The translations under genes and the position numbers were made by a program. The notes beneath the pieces were generated by a model. The model made no database searches. It worked only from the letters and a program-made list of their open reading frames with translations, and had not been told where the DNA came from. Of a stretch of DNA of 64,000 nt, positions 1-6,320 are shown in pieces; within the stretch, counting starts at the first letter, position 1, and every line of letters starts with the position of its first letter. The stretch lies in NCBI GenBank assembly GCA_030651575.1, contig JAUSFB010000044.1, forward strand, positions 1 through 64,000, written 5' to 3'. Source of the DNA: Phaeospirillum sp. (lineage in GTDB: Bacteria > Pseudomonadota > Alphaproteobacteria > Rhodospirillales > Magnetospirillaceae).

Positions 1-120
1 CTCCAGCCGCTCCCGCGCCGTCAGCTTGCCCTTGGCGTGCTGCGCCGCAATCCGGCCAACACCCCCGCCAAGCCGGGCGCGCTCCCGCTTCTCCTCAAGC
101 TGACGAATGATCTCATGCAT
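1..120 (-). CDS. pccB: Propionyl-CoA carboxylase beta subunit, N-terminal fragment
   Basis: Only the first 40 codons lie in the window, reading leftwards from ATG at 118-120; the gene runs off the left edge. The peptide has the typical start of biotin-dependent acyl-CoA carboxylase carboxyltransferase subunits: a charged helix (MHEIIRQLEEKRERA), a glycine-rich turn, then QHAKGKLTARERLE. In this family the protein carboxylates propionyl-CoA to methylmalonyl-CoA together with the biotinylated alpha subunit. It diverges from the ScfR/PccR-type regulator gene starting at 296, an arrangement that fits propionyl-CoA control. Other acyl-CoA carboxylase beta subunits start similarly, so the substrate is inferred from the neighbour. 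Confidence 0.85.
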   Translation of the reverse strand, partial: MHEIIRQLEEKRERARLGGGVGRIAAQHAKGKLTARERLE

Positions 121-226
121 CTGGGTAACCCTCCGGCGGGACGAGTAACAATTGGACCTGTCATATTCGCATTAGCGGCGATGAAGCAACAACAAGCCCC
201 AGGAAAAGGGCGGTGATGCGAACGCC

Positions 227-266
227 TTCGCAATGCTGCATTGCGAATCTGCGAAGGTTGCGAAGG
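227..266. promoter_or_regulatory. Operator-like inverted and direct repeats between pccB and its regulator
   Basis: TTCGCAATG (227-235) and CATTGCGAA (239-247) form a perfect 9-bp inverted repeat around CTG. Two more half-sites follow in direct orientation, CTGCGAA at 249-255 and TTGCGAA at 258-264, so the half-site recurs about every 8-9 bp. The block sits 30-70 bp before the regulator start and about 110-145 bp before pccB. PccR/RamB/MccR-type regulators are known to bind TTTGCAAA-like palindromes near their own and target genes, so an autoregulatory operator is the likely reading. Binding is inferred from sequence only. Confidence 0.6.
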
Positions 267-295
267 GTCTGGAGCCCGGGTATAACCGTAACGTC

Positions 296-1720
296 ATGAG
301 CAAGAAGCTGTTTCTCGGATACAAACTGCGACGACTGCGCGAGCAAAAGAAGCTCTCGCAGGCCGCCTTGGCCGTCTTGCTGGAGGTCTCTCCCAGCTAC
401 CTCAATCAGATCGAAAACAACCAGCGGCCGCTAACCGTTCCGGTGCTGCTGCGCATCGCCAAGGTGTTGGACGTGGATCTGGCGACTCTGGTCGAGGACG
501 AGGAGTCCCGTCTGGTCGCCGACCTGCGCGAGGCTATGAATGATCCGGTGTTCGGCAGCGGCACCATCGGCCTGTCCGAGCTGCGCAACGCCGCCTCGGC
601 CTCGCCCGAGCTGGCCAAGCGGGTCTTGACCCTGTACCAGACCTTCCGCCATCTGGACGAGCGGCTGCACTCCCTGACCGAGAATCTGTCCGCCGCCACC
701 GGCGAGGAGCGGGCCGGGCACGCCCACTTTCCCTACGAGGAGGTGCGCGACTTTTTTTATTACTGCAACAACTACTTCGGCAGCCTGGACGAAGCCGCCG
801 AGGCGTTGGTGGCGCGCGAGGGCTTTCGCCTGGGCCAGATGCACAACGATCTGGTTTCCTACCTGGAAAGTCGCCACGGCATTCGGGTCCACATCAATGC
901 CGATGACGAAGCCGCCGGCATGCGAACCTTCGACCCGGGGCGCGGCTCGCTGGCGCTGTCGGCGCTGCTGTCGGGGCCGAGCCGGACCTTTCAGCTGGCC
1001 CACCAGGTGGCGTTGCTAGCCTATCACGAGCTGATCGAAGACGTCGTGATCGGCGCCAAGCTGTCGTCGGACGATGCCCGGTCCATCTGCCGGGTCGGGC
1101 TGGCCAATTACTTCGCCGGCGCCTTGGTGATGCCCTATCTGGCCTTCGCCGAGCAGGCGCGGACGCTGCGTCACGATATCGAGCAACTGCAAAGCCGCTT
1201 CGGCACCAGCTTCGAGCAGGTCAGCCACCGGCTGTCGACCCTGCAACGCCCCGGCGCGCGCGGGGTGCCGTTCTACTTCGTGCGGGTGGACATGGCCGGC
1301 AACATCACCAAGCGCCACTCCGCCACCCGTTTCCATTTCACCCGGTTCGGCGGGGCCTGCCCGCTATGGAACATCCACGAGGCCTTCGCCCAGCCCGGCA
1401 AGATTCTGGTGCAACTGGCCCGGATGCCCGACGGCATTTCCTATATCTGTCTGGCGCGGACCGTCGCTAAACGCGGCGGCTCCTATCTGCGGTCGGACCG
1501 CCAGTTCGCGGTCGGCCTGGGCTGCGAGGTCGCCTATGCCAGCGAGGTGGTCTATTCCGCCGGCCTTGACCTCGTGCGCGAGCAGGCCCCCGTCCCCATC
1601 GGGGTCAACTGCCGTATCTGCGAGCGCGACAACTGCCGCCAACGCGCCTTTCCCCCCATCGGCAGCCATATCAGCGTCGATGAGAACAATCGCAGCTTTG
1701 TGCCGTATCTGTTTTCCTGA
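296..1720 (+). CDS. pccR: ScfR/PccR-type XRE transcriptional regulator (short-chain acyl-CoA sensing)
   Basis: 474 residues. An N-terminal XRE helix-turn-helix spans about residues 8-62 (KLRRLREQKKLSQ, then SPSYLNQIENNQRPL). A central IrrE/M78-like region reads AYHELIEDVV around residue 243; the usual HExxH zinc motif is incomplete, so it is probably a ligand-sensing rather than protease domain. The C-terminal DUF2083 region contains the Cys cluster CRICERDNC near residue 438. These features define the ScfR family, whose members sense short-chain acyl-CoAs; PccR activates pccB in Rhodobacter. ATG at 296 is preferred over the in-frame ATG at 233 because the latter lies inside the operator repeats. 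Divergence from pccB supports the assignment. The exact ligand is not visible in the sequence. Confidence 0.8.
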   Translation: MSKKLFLGYKLRRLREQKKLSQAALAVLLEVSPSYLNQIENNQRPLTVPVLLRIAKVLDVDLATLVEDEESRLVADLREAMNDPVFGSGTIGLSELRNAASASPELAKRVLTLYQTFRHLDERLHSLTENLSAATGEERAGHAHFPYEEVRDFFYYCNNYFGSLDEAAEALVAREGFRLGQMHNDLVSYLESRHGIRVHINADDEAAGMRTFDPGRGSLALSALLSGPSRTFQLAHQVALLAYHELIEDVVIGAKLSSDDARSICRVGLANYFAGALVMPYLAFAEQARTLRHDIEQLQSRFGTSFEQVSHRLSTLQRPGARGVPFYFVRVDMAGNITKRHSATRFHFTRFGGACPLWNIHEAFAQPGKILVQLARMPDGISYICLARTVAKRGGSYLRSDRQFAVGLGCEVAYASEVVYSAGLDLVREQAPVPIGVNCRICERDNCRQRAFPPIGSHISVDENNRSFVPYLFS

Positions 1721-1743
1721 AAAGCGGGGCGAACCTGGATGCT

Positions 1744-2211
1744 CTAAACGCCGGCGGAGTGGCCAACGGGCGCAAGCCGCGCCGTCGCGATGACGGCATG
1801 GGTCGACTCGCCGTAAACGTCGCCGGACTGCGCCAGGGCGGAATCGATCTGCCGCTGCAAGGACCGCATGGAAACCGGCTTGAGCAGATAGCCGGCGGCC
1901 CCGAACCGGTGAGCCTGGGTCACATGCCTTTCCGTGGCGTCGGCGGTGAGGAAGATGACCGGGGCGATGCGGGCCAGATACTTCTTTTCGGCCATCATGG
2001 TTTGCAGGAAGACAATGCCGTCGACCGGCTTCATGTCAGGGTCGCACACCACCACATGCGGCCACAGGGTGGCATAGGCCTCCAGCCCGGAAGCGCCGTC
2101 GCCGGCCTCGGCGATCTTGCGGATTCCCATGGTTCGGAGCAATCGAACGGTTGTTCCCCTCGAATGGGGCTTGTCGTCGATTACCAGCACCCTGACGTCG
2201 CTGTAAAGCAT
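1744..2211 (-). CDS. Single-domain response regulator (CheY-like receiver)
   Basis: 155 residues forming one receiver domain and a short tail of about 30 residues with no output domain. Conserved phosphorylation residues are present: acidic pair D12/D13, phospho-acceptor D57 in VVVCDPDM, switch threonine T89 in FLTAD, and lysine K111 in LLKPV. Stand-alone receivers usually act by protein-protein contact, in phosphorelays or motility. An in-frame ATG exists 19 codons upstream, but it would add a Cys-rich non-homologous stretch, so ATG at 2211 was chosen. No histidine kinase lies next to it, so the partner is unknown. It converges with the PccR-like gene. Confidence 0.85.
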   Translation of the reverse strand: MLYSDVRVLVIDDKPHSRGTTVRLLRTMGIRKIAEAGDGASGLEAYATLWPHVVVCDPDMKPVDGIVFLQTMMAEKKYLARIAPVIFLTADATERHVTQAHRFGAAGYLLKPVSMRSLQRQIDSALAQSGDVYGESTHAVIATARLAPVGHSAGV

Positions 2212-2340
2212 GGCCTGACATCCTGAGCTCTTCTCAGCAATGAAGCCACAACAACAAAGCAGCAGCAACTAGACGAAAGGGATACGATCCTAGGTTTTAT
2301 TATTTATTTCATAAAATTGTTTATAATCCGCCACCAGGAA

Positions 2341-3117
2341 TTACCCCCCGAACACCTTCTTCAGCAGCTCGGTGGAGCGCTTGGCTGGATCGCTGCGGAT
2401 GCCGGCCTCTTCCTGCCCAAGATAGGTGAAGATGCCGCCCAGGGCCTTTTCCAGCACATGGTCGGTCAGCATGGACGGACCCGCCTGGAGGGCGTCGCCG
2501 ATCATGGGAAGGTTCCGCGCTGCGCCGGCCATGCTGGTATAGGACTGCACCGCCCCGGACTGGGACACCGTCTGATCGACCACCGGCCGCATGGCGGTCT
2601 TGAGGTCGGGAGTCATAGTCCGTTTGAAATACTGGGTGGCGGCGTCGGATGGCCCGTTGAGGATGGCGCGCGCATCGTCCAGGGTCATCTTTTGCACAGC
2701 GTCCTGGAAAATCCGCTTCGCCTTGGGGGTGGCGGCCTCGGCGGCGCGGTTAAGCTTCAACTCCAGGTCGTCGACCAGGGCGGACTGGCCGGCCAGGGCA
2801 AGCCCCTTCTTCACGGTCTGCAATTTCTCGGGCAGCGGAATGTGGATGGCGGGGTCGGCGTTAAAGCCGTCAGCGCGCCCCAACTGGCCGGTAACCTTGT
2901 CCGCCGCCAGCCGCAGCGCCTCCTTGAGGCCAGAGCCGATATCGCCCACCGACAGCGACGAGCCCAGCGCCCCGCCGCCCCCCCGAGGCGACATCCGGCT
3001 TTCAACCTGATCCTTCAGCATGCCCTTGCCCAGGTCCATCAGGCCGCCCTGAGCCAGGACCGGACCAGCCGACAGCAGCGTCGCGACGAGGGCGACGGTC
3101 GAAATCGAGTGTCTCAT
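2341..3117 (-). CDS. DUF4197 exported protein
   Basis: 258 residues beginning with a Sec-type signal peptide (MRHSISTVALVATLLSAG, then PVLAQ). The rest is a soluble helical domain matching the DUF4197 family (GLKEALRLAADK near the N-terminus; FLGQEEA-type end here as TYLGQEEAGIRSDP). Members are periplasmic or outer-membrane-associated proteins of unknown biochemical role. ATG at 3117 follows GAGG; a TTG 15 bp upstream would overlap the preceding gene. The upstream phosphatase-like gene ends 4 bp away on the same strand, so they are probably cotranscribed. The 129 bp between this gene and the downstream receiver gene (2212-2340) is AT-rich and probably holds the receiver's own promoter. Confidence 0.75.
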   Translation of the reverse strand: MRHSISTVALVATLLSAGPVLAQGGLMDLGKGMLKDQVESRMSPRGGGGALGSSLSVGDIGSGLKEALRLAADKVTGQLGRADGFNADPAIHIPLPEKLQTVKKGLALAGQSALVDDLELKLNRAAEAATPKAKRIFQDAVQKMTLDDARAILNGPSDAATQYFKRTMTPDLKTAMRPVVDQTVSQSGAVQSYTSMAGAARNLPMIGDALQAGPSMLTDHVLEKALGGIFTYLGQEEAGIRSDPAKRSTELLKKVFGG

Positions 3118-3121
3118 TGTC

Positions 3122-3955
3122 TTAGGCCTCAAGCAGTTGCAAGATATTGCCGTCGGAACCGAAACAGGCCGCCGTCAGGGTACCACTCTGGCCCGCCCCG
3201 GAATCCAATGTGGCGATATGGGGGCCGATCTTGACGCCGCCATGGCGGCGGTCAGAGCCGCGCACCACCAGCTTGAAGCCGGAATAGGGCTCGGCAAGGC
3301 CGGCGAAATCGTTGGAGCCCCACCAGAACGCATCCACCTGGGCCGAAAGCGGCCGGGTCGGGTCAAGGCCGGCATGGGTGAACAGCAAGGCGTTGTCGTC
3401 GGTGAAGGCGGCGTGCTTCAACACGCTCATCAAGGTGATGTGTCCATCGAAATTGCGCATGTTCTGGCGTAACTGGCTGGTCCAGCGGGTCAGCGCCAGG
3501 ATGCCGTCGCGCACGCAGGTCATGCCCTCGTCCAGATTGCCGCCATAGGCGGCGATGGTCGGGCCGATGCCGTGATCGACCATCCAGCGCAGCACCTCGG
3601 CCGGATTGGGGGCGAATTGCAGTTGCAGCAGCTTTTGCCACATCTCTTCCTGAGCGCCGCGCAGATAGACTACATCATCGACCTCGACCCCCGGCCGGGC
3701 GATGAAAGCGCGGCGGAAGACCAGCAACTCGTCGATGGTTTCCAGCACCGCCGAGCCATAGCCGAGATAATCGCCGAGATAGACTACTTGGTCTCCCGGC
3801 TTGCACTCGGCCGCCATACGGGCATGCAAGGTCCTCAGCCGCTGCCACTCGCCCCGGATGGCGGCAACCGCCCAGACACGGCCGCCACCCCGCAAGGTGG
3901 CGAAAATATTGGGATCGGACACGCTGACTGACGGTCGTTCCGCTTCCGCGATCAT
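3122..3955 (-). CDS. PPP-family metallophosphoesterase-like protein with degenerate active site
   Basis: 277 residues. The order of conserved blocks matches bacterial serine/threonine phosphatases of the calcineurin-like fold, but the metal and catalytic residues are largely lost. GDIHG is replaced by AAIRG (31-35), GDYIDRG by GDYLGYG (61-67), GNHE by RGAQE (99-103), and the final HGH by RGSD (232-235). THAGLDP (193-199) and the C-terminal LDSGAGQSGTL block remain recognisable. It is therefore probably a pseudo-phosphatase with a binding or scaffolding role. The reading frame is intact with normal high-GC3 codons, so it is not simply a decaying pseudogene. It sits directly upstream of the DUF4197 gene. 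Confidence 0.7.
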   Translation of the reverse strand: MIAEAERPSVSVSDPNIFATLRGGGRVWAVAAIRGEWQRLRTLHARMAAECKPGDQVVYLGDYLGYGSAVLETIDELLVFRRAFIARPGVEVDDVVYLRGAQEEMWQKLLQLQFAPNPAEVLRWMVDHGIGPTIAAYGGNLDEGMTCVRDGILALTRWTSQLRQNMRNFDGHITLMSVLKHAAFTDDNALLFTHAGLDPTRPLSAQVDAFWWGSNDFAGLAEPYSGFKLVVRGSDRRHGGVKIGPHIATLDSGAGQSGTLTAACFGSDGNILQLLEA

Positions 3956-4070
3956 TGCACTGCTCGGTTTTCCCGCCGGGCGGACATGGTCGCAGCCACG
4001 GACATCAACGTCAACGATGGGATGTCCGCGGACAATGCGCCTGCGGACAGGATGATCGCAAGCCCGGTGA

Positions 4071-4565
4071 TCAGGCCGCTTCGAGCAGGCCCTGCAACTT
4101 CACGGTGGCCGTTTGCGTATCGATGCTCTCGACCGCCGCCAGTTCCGAGGCCAACCGTTCCAGCGCCGCTTCGTAGATCTGGCGCTCGCTATAGGACTGG
4201 TCGGGCTGGTTGGCGTTGCGGTGCAGGTCGCGGACCACCTCGGCGATGGAAACGGGGTCGCCGGAATTGATCTTGGCCTCGTATTCCTGGGCGCGGCGGC
4301 TCCACATGGTCCGCTTGACCTTGGCGCGGCCCTTCAGGGTCGAGAGCGCCGTATCCATCACCGAGCGGGGGCTGAGTTTGCGCAAGCCGGATTTCTGCGC
4401 CTTGGTGACCGGAACGCGAAGCGTCATGCGGTCACGATCAAAGGTAATGACGAACAGCTGCAACTTCATGCCGCTGATTTCCTGGGTCTCGATGGCGACA
4501 ACCTGACCGACACCGTGAGTGGGATAGACCACAAAATCGCCCTCGGAGAACGAAACGATCGTCAT
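4071..4565 (-). CDS. CarD family RNA polymerase-binding transcription factor
   Basis: 164 residues. The N-terminal CarD/CdnL/TRCF RNA polymerase-interaction domain covers about residues 1-60 (FSEGDFVVYPTHGVGQVVAI). A helical C-terminal domain contains the conserved tryptophan stretch TMWSRRAQEYEAKI. CarD proteins bind the polymerase beta subunit and stabilise open complexes at many promoters, including rRNA promoters. ATG at 4565 gives the canonical N-terminus; the frame stays open 60 codons further but with Arg-rich non-homologous sequence. The upstream neighbour on the same strand is fdxA, separated by 286 bp with a terminator, so carD probably has its own promoter. That gap holds no other gene I can see. 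Confidence 0.9.
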   Translation of the reverse strand: MTIVSFSEGDFVVYPTHGVGQVVAIETQEISGMKLQLFVITFDRDRMTLRVPVTKAQKSGLRKLSPRSVMDTALSTLKGRAKVKRTMWSRRAQEYEAKINSGDPVSIAEVVRDLHRNANQPDQSYSERQIYEAALERLASELAAVESIDTQTATVKLQGLLEAA

Positions 4566-4794
4566 CTTTTCAAATTCCCTAGAATAAGAGTACCTGCGGT
4601 GTTGACGGCGTCGCCTTCTGATTCTAGAAGAAACGCAACACTCCAACCAGCCACGTCGGGGACGGGCAGGCTGCGATACTACGGCTTGTCTTGGTGAGCG
4701 AACCCTCGCCCCAATGGCTCTCGCCGATACGCACGCCGCCGACATAGCTCGACGGACTTGCCCTTATAGCACAACCAACTCTGTGAAGAACAGG

Positions 4795-4843
4795 AAAAAC
4801 CCCGGCCCGCGCGCATCGCCCCGAGGCGTGGCGGCGGGCCGGG
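4795..4843 (-). terminator. Rho-independent terminator after fdxA
   Basis: On the minus strand, just past the fdxA stop codon, CCCGGCCCGC pairs with GCGGGCCGGG (arms 4834-4843 and 4801-4810, 23-nt loop). A run of five T follows in transcript sense. The strong GC stem plus U-tract and position immediately after the ferredoxin gene fit an intrinsic terminator separating fdxA from carD. Confidence 0.75.
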
Positions 4844-4851
4844 AATTCGGA

Positions 4852-5181
4852 TCAGTGTCCGGGCTTGGGCGAGAGCAGGGCCTTCTTGTTCGGCTTGTTC
4901 TTCCAGGCGTCGGCGTCGGCCGGCGCGTCGCCCTTGCGGGTGATGTTCGGCCACTGGCCGGCATATTCGCGGTTGGCGTCGGCCCATTCGGCGGCCTTGG
5001 GATCGGAATCGGGGAAGATGGCTTCCGCCGGGCATTCCGGCTCACAGACGCCGCAATCGATGCATTCGTCGGGATTGATCACCAGGAAATTCTCACCCTC
5101 GTAGAAGCAGTCCACCGGACACACTTCAACGCAATCCTGGTATTTGCACTTGATGCAGTTCTCTGTGACGACGTAGGCCAT
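4852..5181 (-). CDS. fdxA: 7Fe ferredoxin FdxA
   Basis: 109 residues. The first cluster motif is [13 protein letters not shown] with CPVDC (cysteines 9, 12, 17, 21, 25) and the second is [12 protein letters not shown]. This is the 3Fe-4S/4Fe-4S ferredoxin pattern, and the long C-terminal extension ([16 protein letters not shown] region) is typical of proteobacterial FdxA. It acts as a soluble low-potential electron carrier. ATG at 5181 gives the universal MAYVVTENC start; an ATG nine codons upstream is less likely. A hairpin terminator follows the gene. Confidence 0.93.
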   Translation of the reverse strand: MAYVVTENCIKCKYQDCVEVCPVDCFYEGENFLVINPDECIDCGVCEPECPAEAIFPDSDPKAAEWADANREYAGQWPNITRKGDAPADADAWKNKPNKKALLSPKPGH

Positions 5182-5338
5182 GCCGCTCTCCAATATCCCT
5201 AAATTCACGGAAAGGGCCGCCGGCCGACCCTTCTGACAAACCCCCGGCTCACCTGCGGGAATTTGGCGAAAGCGATACCACAGCGGCCCTCACCGCTCAA
5301 CCCCATGACCCGAATGGGTATACGTCCCCCGGCCGGTG

Positions 5339-6106
5339 TCACGGCACCGGGGTGCGGAGCTTTACCGGCGCCCGTCGGCCGCGCCGCGCCAACAGATTCA
5401 GAACCTCGATGGCCAGCGAGAACCCCATGGCGAAGTAGAGGTAGCCCTTGGGGACATGATGGCCCATGCCATCGGCCACCAGCGTCATCCCCACCAGAAG
5501 GAGGAAGGACAGGGCCAGCATCTTGATGGTTGGATGGCGGAGAATCAGGGCCGACAGCGGATTGGCCGCCACCACCATCACCGCCGAGGCCAAGACCACG
5601 GCGGCGACCATGACCCTCAGATCGCTGGCCATGCCGACGGCGGTGATTACCGAGTCCAACGAAAAGACGATGTCGAGCACCGCGATCTGAGCGACGACGG
5701 CGATCATCCCCGCCTTGGCGGCGGCGGGAGTGGGGGAGGCGGAACCGGTATTTTCAGTATCCTCGCCGCCGTCGCCTTCCAGGCTGCCGTGAATCTCGTG
5801 GGTGGCCTTGGCGACCAGGAACACCCCGCCGCCGATCATGATGATGTCGCGCCAGCTGACCGGGTGGTCCCAGACCACGAAGACCGGATCGACCAGACTG
5901 GCGATCCACGAGATCGAGCCCAACAGGCCGATGCGGGTCACCAATGCGAAGATCAGCCCCATGCGCCGCCCCAGCGCCTGGAGAGGCTCGGGCAGTCGGC
6001 TGGAGACGATGGCGATGTAGACCAGGTTGTCCACGCCAAGCACGATCTCAAGCAAGGACAAGGTGGCCAGACTGAGCCAGATATCCGGATTGGAAAGCCA
6101 TTCCAT
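5339..6106 (-). CDS. TerC family integral membrane protein
   Basis: 255 residues with about seven hydrophobic segments. TerC signatures are visible: LLEIVLGVDNLVYIAI in the first helix and IAVLDIVFSLDSVITAVG in the second half, each with the conserved acidic residue. A charged, Gly/Thr-rich linker (EGDGGEDTENTG) separates the halves. TerC proteins are linked to tellurite resistance and more recently to manganese export at the cytoplasmic membrane. ATG at 6106 follows AAGGAC. I looked for a yybP-ykoY manganese riboswitch in the 214-bp upstream gap and did not see one. It diverges from the PAS/EAL gene. Confidence 0.88.
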   Translation of the reverse strand: MEWLSNPDIWLSLATLSLLEIVLGVDNLVYIAIVSSRLPEPLQALGRRMGLIFALVTRIGLLGSISWIASLVDPVFVVWDHPVSWRDIIMIGGGVFLVAKATHEIHGSLEGDGGEDTENTGSASPTPAAAKAGMIAVVAQIAVLDIVFSLDSVITAVGMASDLRVMVAAVVLASAVMVVAANPLSALILRHPTIKMLALSFLLLVGMTLVADGMGHHVPKGYLYFAMGFSLAIEVLNLLARRGRRAPVKLRTPVP

Positions 6107-6231
6107 GATCGATCGTCCTTGGGTTGGGTTGATGGCTGGGCGAATGTAAGGCAAATTTTCCAAGATTCCAGCATCCATCCATTTAGAGGGCGTCTAATTG
6201 GCTGAAATCCGCCTTTTCCCTCGGTGACGTC

Positions 6232-6270
6232 GGCTGGTATCGGTTGCTTCGACGGCTGCCAGCCGATACC
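6232..6270. repeat. Overlapping competing inverted repeats in the terC/EAL intergenic region
   Basis: GGTATCGG (6236-6243) can pair with CCGATACC (6263-6270), and GGCTGG (6232-6237) can pair with CCAGCC (6259-6264). The arms overlap, so the two hairpins exclude each other. The element lies 50-90 bp before the GTG start of the EAL gene. It could be an operator or leader structure; no function can be assigned. Confidence 0.3.
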
Positions 6271-6320
6271 ATCGATGCCGAACGGATCGCGGCATCCCTG
6301 CGGGCTCCGGGAGGGAATGG

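Noticed and set aside
6107-6320. Possible yybP-ykoY (Mn2+) riboswitch before terC
   Set aside because: Such riboswitches are common before TerC genes, but the conserved core was not found on the minus strand here.
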